Origin: Micromonospora avicenniae
Lineage (GTDB): Bacteria; Actinomycetota; Actinomycetes; Mycobacteriales; Micromonosporaceae
Assembly (NCBI RefSeq): GCF_900156065.1
Contig: NZ_FTNF01000017.1
Coordinates: 1-64,000, forward strand
DNA length: 64,000 nt
Reading direction: 5' to 3'
The translations under genes and the position numbers were made by a program. The notes under the pieces are model-generated. The model saw only the letters and a program-made list of their open reading frames with translations. It was not told the DNA's origin and did not search any database. This document shows, one piece after another, positions 28,009 to 35,403 of the stretch (positions are counted from its first letter, which is position 1; every line of letters starts with the position of its first letter).

Positions 28009-28544
28009 CGAGCCACCGGCAGGTCCAACCGGGCGATGCCGAACGCGGTCGACGCGACGATCCCGCGCTCGTCGAGCAGGCCGAACGCGGGATACCCCTT
28101 GACCCCGAAGGCGAGCGGAAGCGGGCCCGTGCCCGGCTCGACGAAGACCGTCGCCAGGCCCGCGAACTGGGCGGCGTACGGCTCGGTGTCCGGGCCCTTG
28201 CCGACCACCACGATCCAGACGTGCTCGGCGCCACCGGGCATGGTCCGGGCCCGCTCGATCAGAAGAGGCAGCTGCTCCTCGCAGTGCTCACAGGCCGGCG
28301 AGAGGAACGCCACGAGCGTCATCGGCGGGATGTCGGCACGCGTACGCAACTCGCCGTCCAGCGTGGTCGAGACGAACTCCCCGGGGATCGAGCCGACCTC
28401 CGACATCACCTCCGGCGGCTGTGCCTGCCGGTCACTGAGCAGGTCGGTGTGCTCGCGGAGCCGGCGGATCACGCCGAGCAGCAGCACCAGGTTGAGCAGG
28501 CCGAGCGCGGCGACGAGGACGACGGCGACGGTCAACAGCGCCAT
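28005..28544 (-). CDS. Membrane-anchored thioredoxin-like protein (CxxC)
   Basis: This is a 179-residue protein with one N-terminal transmembrane helix (about 3-27) and a TlpA/ResA-like thioredoxin fold. The redox motif is C85-EH-C88 in SPACEHCEEQLP, and the cis-proline loop is GYPAFGLLDERG. The catalytic domain should face outward. Together with the MauE-like membrane protein it could form a thiol-disulfide relay. In this locus the obvious client is the ten-cysteine peptide. ATG 28544 follows GAAGGAG; the longer open frame upstream overlaps the MauE gene and is rejected. Confidence 0.85.
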   Translation of the reverse strand: MALLTVAVVLVAALGLLNLVLLLGVIRRLREHTDLLSDRQAQPPEVMSEVGSIPGEFVSTTLDGELRTRADIPPMTLVAFLSPACEHCEEQLPLLIERARTMPGGAEHVWIVVVGKGPDTEPYAAQFAGLATVFVEPGTGPLPLAFGVKGYPAFGLLDERGIVASTAFGIARLDLPVAR

Positions 28545-28567
28545 GAGGGCTCCTTCGGATCGCGGGG

Positions 28568-29119
28568 TCAGGAACGGCCGGCCGGGCGGGTCGCCCGGGG
28601 CGAAGCGGGGGCGAAGAGGGCCACGAGGTCGTCGAGGCGCACCACCACTGCGGCGAGCGGAACGGCCACCCCGGCGGCGAGCAGAGCTGCCGCCGGCGGC
28701 AGCGACGGCCCGGCGGTTGCCCAGCCCGACAGCCCGAGCAGGGCCACCACGGTGAGTGCGAGGTTCCGCGCCACGTGCCGGGGACCGATCGGCGCGTCGG
28801 CCGCGCCGAAGCAGCGACAGGCCGGGCGTGCCCCGCGACGCAGGGCGCCGACGATGGCCGCGGTGAGCACGCCGAGCAGCCCGGCGGCGAGCACCAGCCC
28901 GGCGGGTGCGGTGGCCGGGACGGCGAGTAGCGCCACGACCGCCGCCTCCGCGGCGACCGCCAGCCGGGCGACCGGCGACGCCCATCGCGCCGGCACACCG
29001 AACTGGCCGACCGAGCCGACGAACTCGGCGAAGCCGGCGCGGGTACGCAACTTGCCGACCACCGCGGCGACGAACACCAGGGCCAGTAGCAACCGCGCGG
29101 CCAGTTCCACCGCTCGCAT
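28568..29119 (-). CDS. MauE/DoxX-like redox-associated membrane protein
   Basis: This 183-residue protein has four or five hydrophobic segments. The N-terminal ARLLLALVFVAAVVGKLRTRAGFAEF is typical of MauE/DoxX proteins, and the C101-R-C103-F-G motif corresponds to the conserved cysteine pair of the MauE branch. MauE is required for disulfide-rich methylamine dehydrogenase in methylotrophs; homologues elsewhere pair with thioredoxin-like proteins. It is first in a three-gene operon with the CxxC protein and the ABC exporter. GAGGAGG precedes the ATG, and a SARP-type promoter lies directly upstream. Confidence 0.85.
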   Translation of the reverse strand: MRAVELAARLLLALVFVAAVVGKLRTRAGFAEFVGSVGQFGVPARWASPVARLAVAAEAAVVALLAVPATAPAGLVLAAGLLGVLTAAIVGALRRGARPACRCFGAADAPIGPRHVARNLALTVVALLGLSGWATAGPSLPPAAALLAAGVAVPLAAVVVRLDDLVALFAPASPRATRPAGRS

Positions 29120-29150
29120 CCGTCTCCACCTCCTCAGCGTGGGGAGGCCC

Positions 29151-29182
29151 AGGCTAGGAGGGACGGATACAGCACTGATACA
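29151..29182 (-). promoter_or_regulatory. SARP-type promoter of the MauE-thioredoxin-ABC operon
   Basis: Read on the minus strand, heptamers TGTATCA (29182-29176) and TGTATCC (29171-29165) are separated by 4 bases, giving an 11-bp period. The second ends 8 bases before a -10 box TAGCCT (29156-29151). There is no recognisable -35. This is the architecture described for SARP-activated promoters. A start near 29144 would leave a short leader before GAGGAGG (29135-29129) and the MauE-like ATG. The first repeat overlaps the 11-mer shared with the SARP gene's promoter. Confidence 0.7.
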
Positions 29183-29281
29183 TCGACGCGCGCCGGTTCC
29201 CGCGTCGGCTGTAGGTGCGGTGTACGGGGCGGCCGTAGCGTGCCGGCATCGATCGACGACCCGTCGGAAGGAGGTGAACGG

Positions 29282-29497
29282 ATGTTCCGTCGACTTGAGG
29301 GCCTCGGCGAGCGGCTGCTCGGTGTGTTCGTGCCGAAGGTGACCGCCGCGGCCGGCTGTCCGCCGGACCCGTGGTGCGCGGTATGCGGCACCTGCTACTT
29401 CAAGCGGTGCAGCTACAGCGGCTCCTGCGCGGTGAACTGCGGAGGATGCGGCTACTACTGCTCGGCCGGTGCCAGCACCATGACCTCACTGTGCTGA
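29282..29497 (+). CDS. Cysteine-rich precursor-like peptide, 71 residues
   Basis: The first 24 residues look like a short leader: MFRRLEGLGER, a hydrophobic LLGVFV, then PKVTAAA, ending in an A-x-A signal-peptidase-type site before Gly25. The 47-residue remainder holds ten cysteines spaced C26-x5-C-x2-C-x2-C-x4-C-x5-C-x3-C-x2-C-x3-C-x10-C71, with many Gly, Tyr and Ser, and ends in Cys. An even cysteine count and the divergent MauE/CxxC/ABC genes suggest five disulfides and export. AAGGAGG lies 6 bases before ATG 29282. No known family was recognised. Metal binding (CxxCxxC) is an alternative. Its own promoter was not identified with confidence. Confidence 0.8.
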   Translation: MFRRLEGLGERLLGVFVPKVTAAAGCPPDPWCAVCGTCYFKRCSYSGSCAVNCGGCGYYCSAGASTMTSLC

Positions 29498-29509
29498 TCG
29501 CCCCCGGGT

Positions 29510-29542
29510 GTGCCGCGTGGCCGGTGACCGGCCGCGCGGCAC
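29510..29542. terminator. Bidirectional hairpin between the peptide and S26 peptidase genes
   Basis: A 15-bp stem with one wobble pair (29510-29524 with 29528-29542) and a three-base loop starts 12 bases after the peptide stop and ends 7 bases from the stop of the convergent peptidase gene. Confidence 0.65.
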
Positions 29543-29549
29543 GTCCGTC

Positions 29550-30017
29550 TCAGGGCCGCAGACGCGGCCGGATCACCACCCCGAGCAGATCCGGCTCCGG
29601 GATGTACCCACACTCACGCGAGTCGTAGCTGAACGGCGGGTTGTCGCCGAGAACGACCAGGTGCCCCGGCGGCACCTCCCGCTCCGGGCGCTGCCCGAGC
29701 AGCGGTACCCGGTCCACCGGCACCGGGTCGCCGGGCACCGCGTACGCCCGCTTGATGAGCAGGCCCGGCTCGCCGTCACCGGGCCGGGTGGGGTGGCCGC
29801 CGGTCATCGCCGCCGGCGCCACCACCACGACCACGTCACCGGAACGGACCCCGGCCAGCGGCACCCGCCGGGCCAGCACCCGGTCGCCGGGGCGCAGCGT
29901 CGGTTCCATGCTGCGGCCCACCACCGAGACCAGCATCAGGTGCCGGCGGGCCCAGAGCAGGCCGGTGGTGGCCGCCACGAGCACGACGGCCACCACCACC
30001 CAACCGATCACCGGCAC
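29550..30017 (-). CDS. S26-family (type I) signal peptidase
   Basis: This 155-residue protein has one N-terminal membrane helix (about 3-23), the serine nucleophile in VGRS36MEPTLRPGD, the general-base lysine in LLIK89RAYAVPGD, and the late GDN-x4-SYDSRECGYIP box. It should cleave exported precursors on the outer face of the membrane. It begins with GTG 30017 only four bases after the pheT stop, so it is transcribed from pheST, yet it also sits next to the Cys-rich peptide, whose AAA-G junction is a suitable site. It may be general or dedicated; sequence alone does not decide. Confidence 0.87.
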   Translation of the reverse strand: MPVIGWVVVAVVLVAATTGLLWARRHLMLVSVVGRSMEPTLRPGDRVLARRVPLAGVRSGDVVVVVAPAAMTGGHPTRPGDGEPGLLIKRAYAVPGDPVPVDRVPLLGQRPEREVPPGHLVVLGDNPPFSYDSRECGYIPEPDLLGVVIRPRLRP

Positions 30018-30021
30018 CGGA

Positions 30022-32568
30022 TCAGGCGCCGCGCAGGGTGGCGCCGAAACGTTCGGCGGCCACGGCCACCGCCGCGTCCCGGGCGGCCACCGCCTCCTCC
30101 ACCGTGAGCGTGCGATCCGGCGCGCGGAAGGTCAGCTTGTACGCCAACGACTTGCGCTCCGGCCCGAGCTGGTCGGAGGTGTAGACGTCGAAGAGGCGTA
30201 CGTCCTCGAGCAGCTCGCCGGCACCCTCGACGAGTGCCTGCTGCACCTGCGCCGCCGGTACCGACCCGTCCACCACCAGCGCCACGTCGATCAGCGCCGG
30301 CGGGAAGCCGGACACCGCCGGGGCCGACAGCACCGGCGCGGCGGGCAGCAGGTCGAGGTTCAGCTCCACGGCGCTGGTACGGCGGGGCAGCTCCAGCGCC
30401 GCGAGCACCGTCGGGTGCAGCTCGCCGGCGTGCCCGACCACGAGGCCGTCGACCAGCAGCTCGGCGCAGCGACCCGGATGCCACGGCGCGTACTCGGCGG
30501 CCCGCACCTCGACCCGGTCGGTCGGGATGCCGGCGGCGGCCAGCACCGTCCGCCCGGCCTCGACCGCATCCGCCCACCCGGCCGCGCGCCCGCCGCCCCA
30601 CCAGCCGGACAGCTCGATCTCGCCGGTCAGCACGGCGGCGAGGTGCCGGGGCTGCGCGGGCACCACCGCGTCGGCGGCGGCGAACTCCGCGTCGGTCGGC
30701 CGCCGGTCCACCCCCATCGCCGGCGGGCTGCCCACGCCGGGCCGCGGGTGGAAGACCGCCCCGATCTCGTAGAGCGCGAGATCGCGGTGGCCCCGGCCGA
30801 GGTTGCGCTTGAGCACCCCGAGCAGGGGGCCGAGCAGCGTCGTGCGCAGCATCGGCTCCTCGTCGGAGAGCGGGTTGGCCAGCCGCACCGCGGGCCGGCG
30901 CGGGTCGTCGGCCGGCAGGCCGAGCAGGTCGGGAAGCTCCGGCGAGACGAACGGGTGGGCGAGCACCTCGACGTACCCACGGTCGGCCAGCGCCCGGGCG
31001 ATCGCCCGGCGCCGGCGCTGCTGCCAGGTCAGGCCGCGACCGGCCGGCGCCACCGGCAGCACCGACGGCACCTTGTCGTACCCGTCGAGGCGTACCACCT
31101 CCTCGACCAGGTCGGCGGGGTCGGTGAGGTCGGGACGCCAGCTCGGCGGGGTGACGGTGAGCGCCACCCCGGCGCCGGCGAGCACACCGACCGAGCCCGG
31201 GTCCTCGGCGAGCCGGTCGGCGCCCTGCGCCACCGTGCAGCCCACCTGCTCCAGCAGGGCCACCACCCGCGCCGGCGGGTAGTCGACGCCGATCCGCCGG
31301 GTCGGCAGGTCCGCGGCCAGAGTGATCGGGGTACGCGGGACCACGTGGTCGAGGTCCAGGATCCCGTCGCCCACCGTGCCGCCGCCGTACTCGGTGAGCA
31401 GCCGCACCGCCCGCTCCAGGGCGACCAGCGGCAGGGCCGGGTCGACGCCCCGCTCCCAACGCTTGGCGGCCTCGCTGAACAGCTTGTGCCGGCGGGCGGT
31501 GCGTCCCACCATCACCGGGTCCCAGTGGGCGGCCTCGAACAGCACGTCGGTCGTGCCGGTGACGACCTCGCTGGTCTCGCCACCCATCACCGCGGCGAGC
31601 GAGATCGGCCCGCTGTCGTCGCAGATCACCATGTCCTCGGCGGCGAGGACACGGTCGACACCGTCCAGGGTGGTCAGCTTCTCCCCCGCCTCGGCGCGGC
31701 GGACCACCAGCGGCCCGGTGATCCGGTCGGCGTCGAAGGCGTGCATCGGCTGACCCAGCTCGAGCATCACGTAGTTGGTGATGTCGACCGGCAGCGAGAT
31801 GCTCCGGATCCCGGCGGTGGTGAGCCGCCGCTGCATCCAGGCGGGCGTGGGCGCGCTCGGGTCGACGCCGCGGACCAGCCGGGCGGCGAACCGGTCGCAG
31901 CCCACCGTGTCCCGCACCTCGACCGGGTACGCCGGCTGGGGCGTGCCGCCGGGCGCGGGCGCCAGGCCCGGGTCACGGAACGGCACCCCGAACGCGTGCG
32001 ACAGTTCCCGGGCCAGACCGCGCAGGCTCAGCGCGTACCCCCGGTCCGGGGTGATGTCCAGCTCGAGCACGACCTCGTCGAGGCCGACCACCGGTCGGGC
32101 GTCGTCACCGGGCTTGGCCGGGCTCTCCCCGGGCAACACCAGGATGCCGTCGTGGTCGTCGCCGATGCCCAGCTCACGGACCGAGCAGATCATGCCGTTG
32201 GAGACCCGCCCGTACGTCTTGCGCGAGCCGATGGCGAAGCCACCGGGCAGCACCCCGCCGGGGAGGATGACGACCACCCGGTCACCGGGGGCGAAGTTGC
32301 GCGCACCGCAGACGATCTCCTGCGGCTCGCCGGTGCCGTTCGCGGCCCCGACGTCGACCCGGACGAACCGGATCGGCTTCTTGAAGCCGGTCAGCTCCTC
32401 GATCTCCAGAACCTCACCGACCACCAGCGACCCGGTGACGTTCTCCCGCAGGTCGGTCACCGAGTCGACCTCGATGCCGAGGTCGACCAGGGCCTGCACC
32501 AGGTCACCGGTGGACAGGTCGGCGGGGAGGTCGACGTACTCCCGCAGCCAGCTGACAGAAACTCGCAT
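30022..32568 (-). CDS. pheT: Phenylalanyl-tRNA synthetase, beta subunit
   Basis: The 848-residue subunit of the alpha2-beta2 enzyme shows, in order, an OB-fold tRNA-binding domain (about 40-155), a B3/B4 editing domain, B5 domain, catalytic-like core and a C-terminal anticodon-binding FDX-ACB domain (about 755-848, with DVRLFDVYTSDQLGPERKSLAYKLTF). Length is normal. It follows pheS by 39 bases on the same transcript. Confidence 0.97.
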   Translation of the reverse strand: MRVSVSWLREYVDLPADLSTGDLVQALVDLGIEVDSVTDLRENVTGSLVVGEVLEIEELTGFKKPIRFVRVDVGAANGTGEPQEIVCGARNFAPGDRVVVILPGGVLPGGFAIGSRKTYGRVSNGMICSVRELGIGDDHDGILVLPGESPAKPGDDARPVVGLDEVVLELDITPDRGYALSLRGLARELSHAFGVPFRDPGLAPAPGGTPQPAYPVEVRDTVGCDRFAARLVRGVDPSAPTPAWMQRRLTTAGIRSISLPVDITNYVMLELGQPMHAFDADRITGPLVVRRAEAGEKLTTLDGVDRVLAAEDMVICDDSGPISLAAVMGGETSEVVTGTTDVLFEAAHWDPVMVGRTARRHKLFSEAAKRWERGVDPALPLVALERAVRLLTEYGGGTVGDGILDLDHVVPRTPITLAADLPTRRIGVDYPPARVVALLEQVGCTVAQGADRLAEDPGSVGVLAGAGVALTVTPPSWRPDLTDPADLVEEVVRLDGYDKVPSVLPVAPAGRGLTWQQRRRRAIARALADRGYVEVLAHPFVSPELPDLLGLPADDPRRPAVRLANPLSDEEPMLRTTLLGPLLGVLKRNLGRGHRDLALYEIGAVFHPRPGVGSPPAMGVDRRPTDAEFAAADAVVPAQPRHLAAVLTGEIELSGWWGGGRAAGWADAVEAGRTVLAAAGIPTDRVEVRAAEYAPWHPGRCAELLVDGLVVGHAGELHPTVLAALELPRRTSAVELNLDLLPAAPVLSAPAVSGFPPALIDVALVVDGSVPAAQVQQALVEGAGELLEDVRLFDVYTSDQLGPERKSLAYKLTFRAPDRTLTVEEAVAARDAAVAVAAERFGATLRGA

Positions 32569-32607
32569 GACTCAGACCACCGTCTCCGTAACTCGTGCCC
32601 GCATCGC

Positions 32608-33678
32608 CTACGCCTCGGTCCCGAGCGCCCGGCTGAACCGGACGTCGCCCTCGAAGAGGTGGCGGATGTCGCTGACTCCGTGCCGGACCATCAGGGTCCG
32701 GTCGATGCCCATGCCGAACGCGAAGCCCGAGTAGACCTCCGGGTCGATCCCGCAGGCGCGCAGTACCCGGGGGTTGACCATCCCGCAACCGCCCCACTCG
32801 ACCCACTGCGGGCCGTCGCGGTGCTCCGGGAACCACACGTCGAACTCGGCCGACGGCTCCGTGAACGGGAAGTAGTGCGGCCGCCACCGGGTCTTCGCGT
32901 CCGGGCCGAAGATCGCCTTGGCGAAGTGGTCGAGCGTGCCGCGCAGGTGCGCCATGGTGATGCCCTTGTCCACCACCAGGCCCTCCGCCTGGTGGAAGAC
33001 CGGGCTGTGGGTGGCATCCACCTCGTCGGTGCGGTAGACCCGGCCGGGGCAGATCACGTAGATCGGCGGCTTGCGGCTGAGCATCGTCCGGGTCTGCACG
33101 TTCGACGTGTGCGTACGCAGCACCAGGCCCGACCGGTCCGCGGGGTCGACGTGGAAGGTGTCCATCAGCCCGCGCGCCGGGTGGTCGGCGGGGATGTTGA
33201 GCGCGTCGAAGTTGACCCACTCGAGCTCGACCTCGGGCCCCTCGGCCACCTCGTAGCCCATTCCGACGAACAGGTCGCTGATCTGCTCCATCAGCGTGCT
33301 CAACGGGTGCCGCGCGCCGCGCGGCTGCCGGTCGTACGGCAGCGTCACGTCGACGCGCTCGGCGACCAGCACCCGCTCGGCGTGCTCGCGCTCCAGCGCC
33401 TCGGCCCGGGCGGCATACGTGGTCTCGATCGCGCGGCGGGCCTCGTTGACCCGCTTACCGGCGTCGGCCTTGGCGGCCGGCGGCAGCGCGCCGATCTCCC
33501 GGCGGGCCAGGGACACCGGCGCCCGGTCACCGAGGTGCGCCGGGCGCAGCGCGGTCAGCGCGTCCGGGTCGGTGGCCTCGGCGAACGCCTTCTCGGCGTC
33601 GGCCACGGCCGCGGCCAGAGCGGCGGGGTCGAGCAGGGCGACCTGCTTCGGGTCGTACGGATCGTTGCGGTAGGTCAT
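32608..33678 (-). CDS. pheS: Phenylalanyl-tRNA synthetase, alpha subunit
   Basis: This 356-residue class II catalytic subunit has an N-terminal coiled coil (about 10-95), motif 2 around CPGRVYRTDEVDATHSPVFHQAEG and motif 3 in FAFGMGIDRTLMVRHGVSDIR. It forms the synthetase with PheT and charges tRNA-Phe. The product starts MTYRNDPYDPKQVALLDPAA at ATG 33678; upstream in-frame starts give an extension without homology. No T-box or obvious Phe leader peptide was seen in the 168-base upstream gap. Confidence 0.97.
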   Translation of the reverse strand: MTYRNDPYDPKQVALLDPAALAAAVADAEKAFAEATDPDALTALRPAHLGDRAPVSLARREIGALPPAAKADAGKRVNEARRAIETTYAARAEALEREHAERVLVAERVDVTLPYDRQPRGARHPLSTLMEQISDLFVGMGYEVAEGPEVELEWVNFDALNIPADHPARGLMDTFHVDPADRSGLVLRTHTSNVQTRTMLSRKPPIYVICPGRVYRTDEVDATHSPVFHQAEGLVVDKGITMAHLRGTLDHFAKAIFGPDAKTRWRPHYFPFTEPSAEFDVWFPEHRDGPQWVEWGGCGMVNPRVLRACGIDPEVYSGFAFGMGIDRTLMVRHGVSDIRHLFEGDVRFSRALGTEA

Positions 33679-33801
33679 GGCGTACGGGTACTCCCTCACG
33701 GCGGCGCCGACCCTCGGAGGGTGGCTAAGCGAGTCTACGGACGCGCGGCTTCGCCGCAGCCCGCCGGTGGGAGTTACGCAGGGAGCAGGGTCAGGCCCGC
33801 C

Positions 33802-33821
33802 GCCCGCCGGCACCGGCGGGC
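33802..33821 (-). terminator. Short hairpin between the TrmH-type gene and pheS
   Basis: A perfect 9-bp GC stem (33802-33810 with 33813-33821) with a two-base loop lies 26 bases beyond the methyltransferase stop. It may terminate that gene or act as an attenuator ahead of pheS; the sequence does not separate the two. Confidence 0.45.
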
Positions 33822-33846
33822 TGGCTAAACGAACGCCGTGGCGCGT

Positions 33847-34695
33847 TCATGGACGGCTGGTCTCCCCGGTCGTGACGTCCGCGCGACCGGAGCCCGGTCG
33901 GCGCTGTGCTTTCGCTGAAGAGTACAGGCAGACGGCCGCGGCCGCAGCCAGGTTCAGGCTCTCGGCGCGCCCGTGCAGGGGCACCCGGACGCGGGCGTCG
34001 GCGGCCTCGGTGAGCGCCTGCGGCAGCCCGTGCGCCTCGGAGCCGAACAGCCAGGCGGTGGGCGCGGCGAGCCGGCCGGCGTCGGCCAGGTCGTCGAGGT
34101 CCTCCTCGCCATAGCCGGTGGTGGCGAGCACCGCGAACCCGGCGGCGCGCAACGCGGCGACCACCCCGACCGGATCGTCGGCGCGGACCACGTCGACGTG
34201 GAACAGACTGCCCGCCGAGGCGCGCACGCACTTGCCGTTGTACGGGTCGACGGCGTCTCCGGCGAACACGACCGTGCCCGCCCCCGCCGCGTCGGCGGTA
34301 CGCAGCACCGTGCCGGCGTTACCCGGGTCGCGGATCTCGGCGAGCACCGCGACCAGCCCGGGCCGGCGGTCGAGGGCCCGGTCCAGCGGTACGTCGAGGT
34401 GCCGGCAGACGGCCACCAGGCCCTGCGGGGCCACGGTCTCGGCGAGCGCGACGAGCGCGTCGTCGGTCACCTCGGAGACCGGCACGTCACCGCCGGCGGC
34501 CAGGGCCGCCAATTCGGCGTACCGGTCGAGGGCGGCCGGAGTGCCGAAAAGCTCGGTGACCACGCCCGGCACGGCGAGCGCCTCGCGCACCGCCTGCGGG
34601 CCCTCGGCGAGGAATCGGCCGGTGGCCTCGCGGTCGCGGCGCCGGTGCAGCCGGCGGGCGGCGACCACCCGGGGCGTACGCGGGGTGAAGAGCAT
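33847..34695 (-). CDS. TrmH/SpoU-family RNA methyltransferase
   Basis: This 282-residue SPOUT-class enzyme has an N-terminal substrate-binding domain (about 15-100) and the knotted methyltransferase domain with its three motifs: LAEIRDPGNAGTVLRTADAAGAG, TAWLFGSEAHGLP and VRVPLHGRAESLNLAAAAAVCLY. It methylates a ribose 2'-OH in rRNA or tRNA using SAM; the exact site is not predictable. Its place downstream of rplT is common in actinobacteria, but a terminator lies between them. Confidence 0.92.
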   Translation of the reverse strand: MLFTPRTPRVVAARRLHRRRDREATGRFLAEGPQAVREALAVPGVVTELFGTPAALDRYAELAALAAGGDVPVSEVTDDALVALAETVAPQGLVAVCRHLDVPLDRALDRRPGLVAVLAEIRDPGNAGTVLRTADAAGAGTVVFAGDAVDPYNGKCVRASAGSLFHVDVVRADDPVGVVAALRAAGFAVLATTGYGEEDLDDLADAGRLAAPTAWLFGSEAHGLPQALTEAADARVRVPLHGRAESLNLAAAAAVCLYSSAKAQRRPGSGRADVTTGETSRP

Positions 34696-34716
34696 CTTCT
34701 CCTCGATCCTTGCAGC

Positions 34717-34752
34717 GAGGCGCCCCCCGTCGGGGTCGACGAGGGGCGCCTC
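34717..34752 (-). terminator. Terminator after rplT
   Basis: GAGGCGCCCC (34717-34726) pairs perfectly with GGGGCGCCTC (34743-34752) around a 16-base loop, 12 bases beyond the rplT stop and 22 bases before the methyltransferase start. Confidence 0.55.
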
Positions 34753-34764
34753 AGACGCAGGGGA

Positions 34765-35157
34765 TCAGGCGGCCTGAGCCGCCGCACCGCCGGTGCCCTC
34801 GGCCGCGACCGCGGCCCGGGCCAGCTCGACGATCGCCGCGAACGCGGCGGCGTCGTTGACGGCCAGGTCAGCCAGGATCTTCCGGTCGACCTCGATGCCG
34901 GCCAGCTTGAGGCCCTGGATCAGGCGGTTGTAGGTCATCCCGTTGGCGCGGGCGCCCGCGTTGATCCGCTGGATCCAGAGCTGCCGGAAGTCGCCCTTGC
35001 GGTCGCGACGGTCCCGGTAGGAGTACTGCATCGAGTGCAGCACCTGCTCCTTGGCCTTGCGGTAGAGGCGGGAGCGCTGACCGCGGTAGCCGCTCGCGGT
35101 CTCCAGCAGGGTACGGCGCTTCTTCTGGGCGTTCACAGCCCGCTTGACGCGTGCCAT
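34765..35157 (-). CDS. rplT: Ribosomal protein L20
   Basis: This 130-residue large-subunit protein has the basic N-terminal extension (MARVKRAVNAQKKRRTLLE) and the LWIQRINAGARANGMTYNRLI signature. It is the last gene of the infC-rpmI-rplT operon. The C-terminal AAVAAEGTGGAAAQAA tail is a few residues longer than usual. Confidence 0.98.
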   Translation of the reverse strand: MARVKRAVNAQKKRRTLLETASGYRGQRSRLYRKAKEQVLHSMQYSYRDRRDRKGDFRQLWIQRINAGARANGMTYNRLIQGLKLAGIEVDRKILADLAVNDAAAFAAIVELARAAVAAEGTGGAAAQAA

Positions 35158-35188
35158 CTCAACTCCTTCTTACGTCGGGTGGCGCGCG

Positions 35189-35383
35189 TCAGCGGCCGAG
35201 CAGCTTCTTGATGCGCTTCACGTCGGCCTTGGCCAGCACGACGGTGCCGGTCAGCCGGCGGGTCTGGGTGGAGGGCTTCTTCTCCAGGTTGTGCCGGAGG
35301 CCGGCCTGCTGGGCAACGATCTTGCCCTTGCCGGTCACCTTGACCCGCTTGCCCATCCCCGTGTGGCTCTTCATCTTCGGCAT
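35189..35383 (-). CDS. rpmI: Ribosomal protein L35
   Basis: This 64-residue basic large-subunit protein begins MPKMKSHTGMGKRVKVTGKGK and ends DVKRIKKLLGR, both typical. It sits between infC and rplT in the conserved operon. Confidence 0.98.
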   Translation of the reverse strand: MPKMKSHTGMGKRVKVTGKGKIVAQQAGLRHNLEKKPSTQTRRLTGTVVLAKADVKRIKKLLGR

Positions 35384-35403
35384 GTGGAACGTCTTCTCCC
35401 CTG

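Noticed and set aside
29120..29281. A plus-strand -10 (TAGCGT, 29236-29241) for the Cys-rich peptide gene
   Set aside because: It matches TAnnnT, but no -35 or properly spaced SARP repeat accompanies it, so it is too weak to list as a promoter.
26164..29497. Lanthipeptide, lasso or sactipeptide cluster
   Set aside because: The exporter suggested it, but no dehydratase, cyclase, asparagine-synthetase-like, B1/B2 or radical-SAM gene is present, and the peptide has too few Ser/Thr near its cysteines for a clear lanthipeptide.
29641..33828. A 1395-codon open frame on the plus strand opposite pheST
   Set aside because: It is the antisense shadow of pheT, pheS and the peptidase gene; its composition (His/Arg/Gly-rich, no domains) is typical of GC-rich complementary frames.
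33679..33846. Possible T-box or Phe attenuator upstream of pheS
   Set aside because: No T-box consensus and no Phe-rich leader peptide were found in the 168-base gap; only a short GC hairpin is present.
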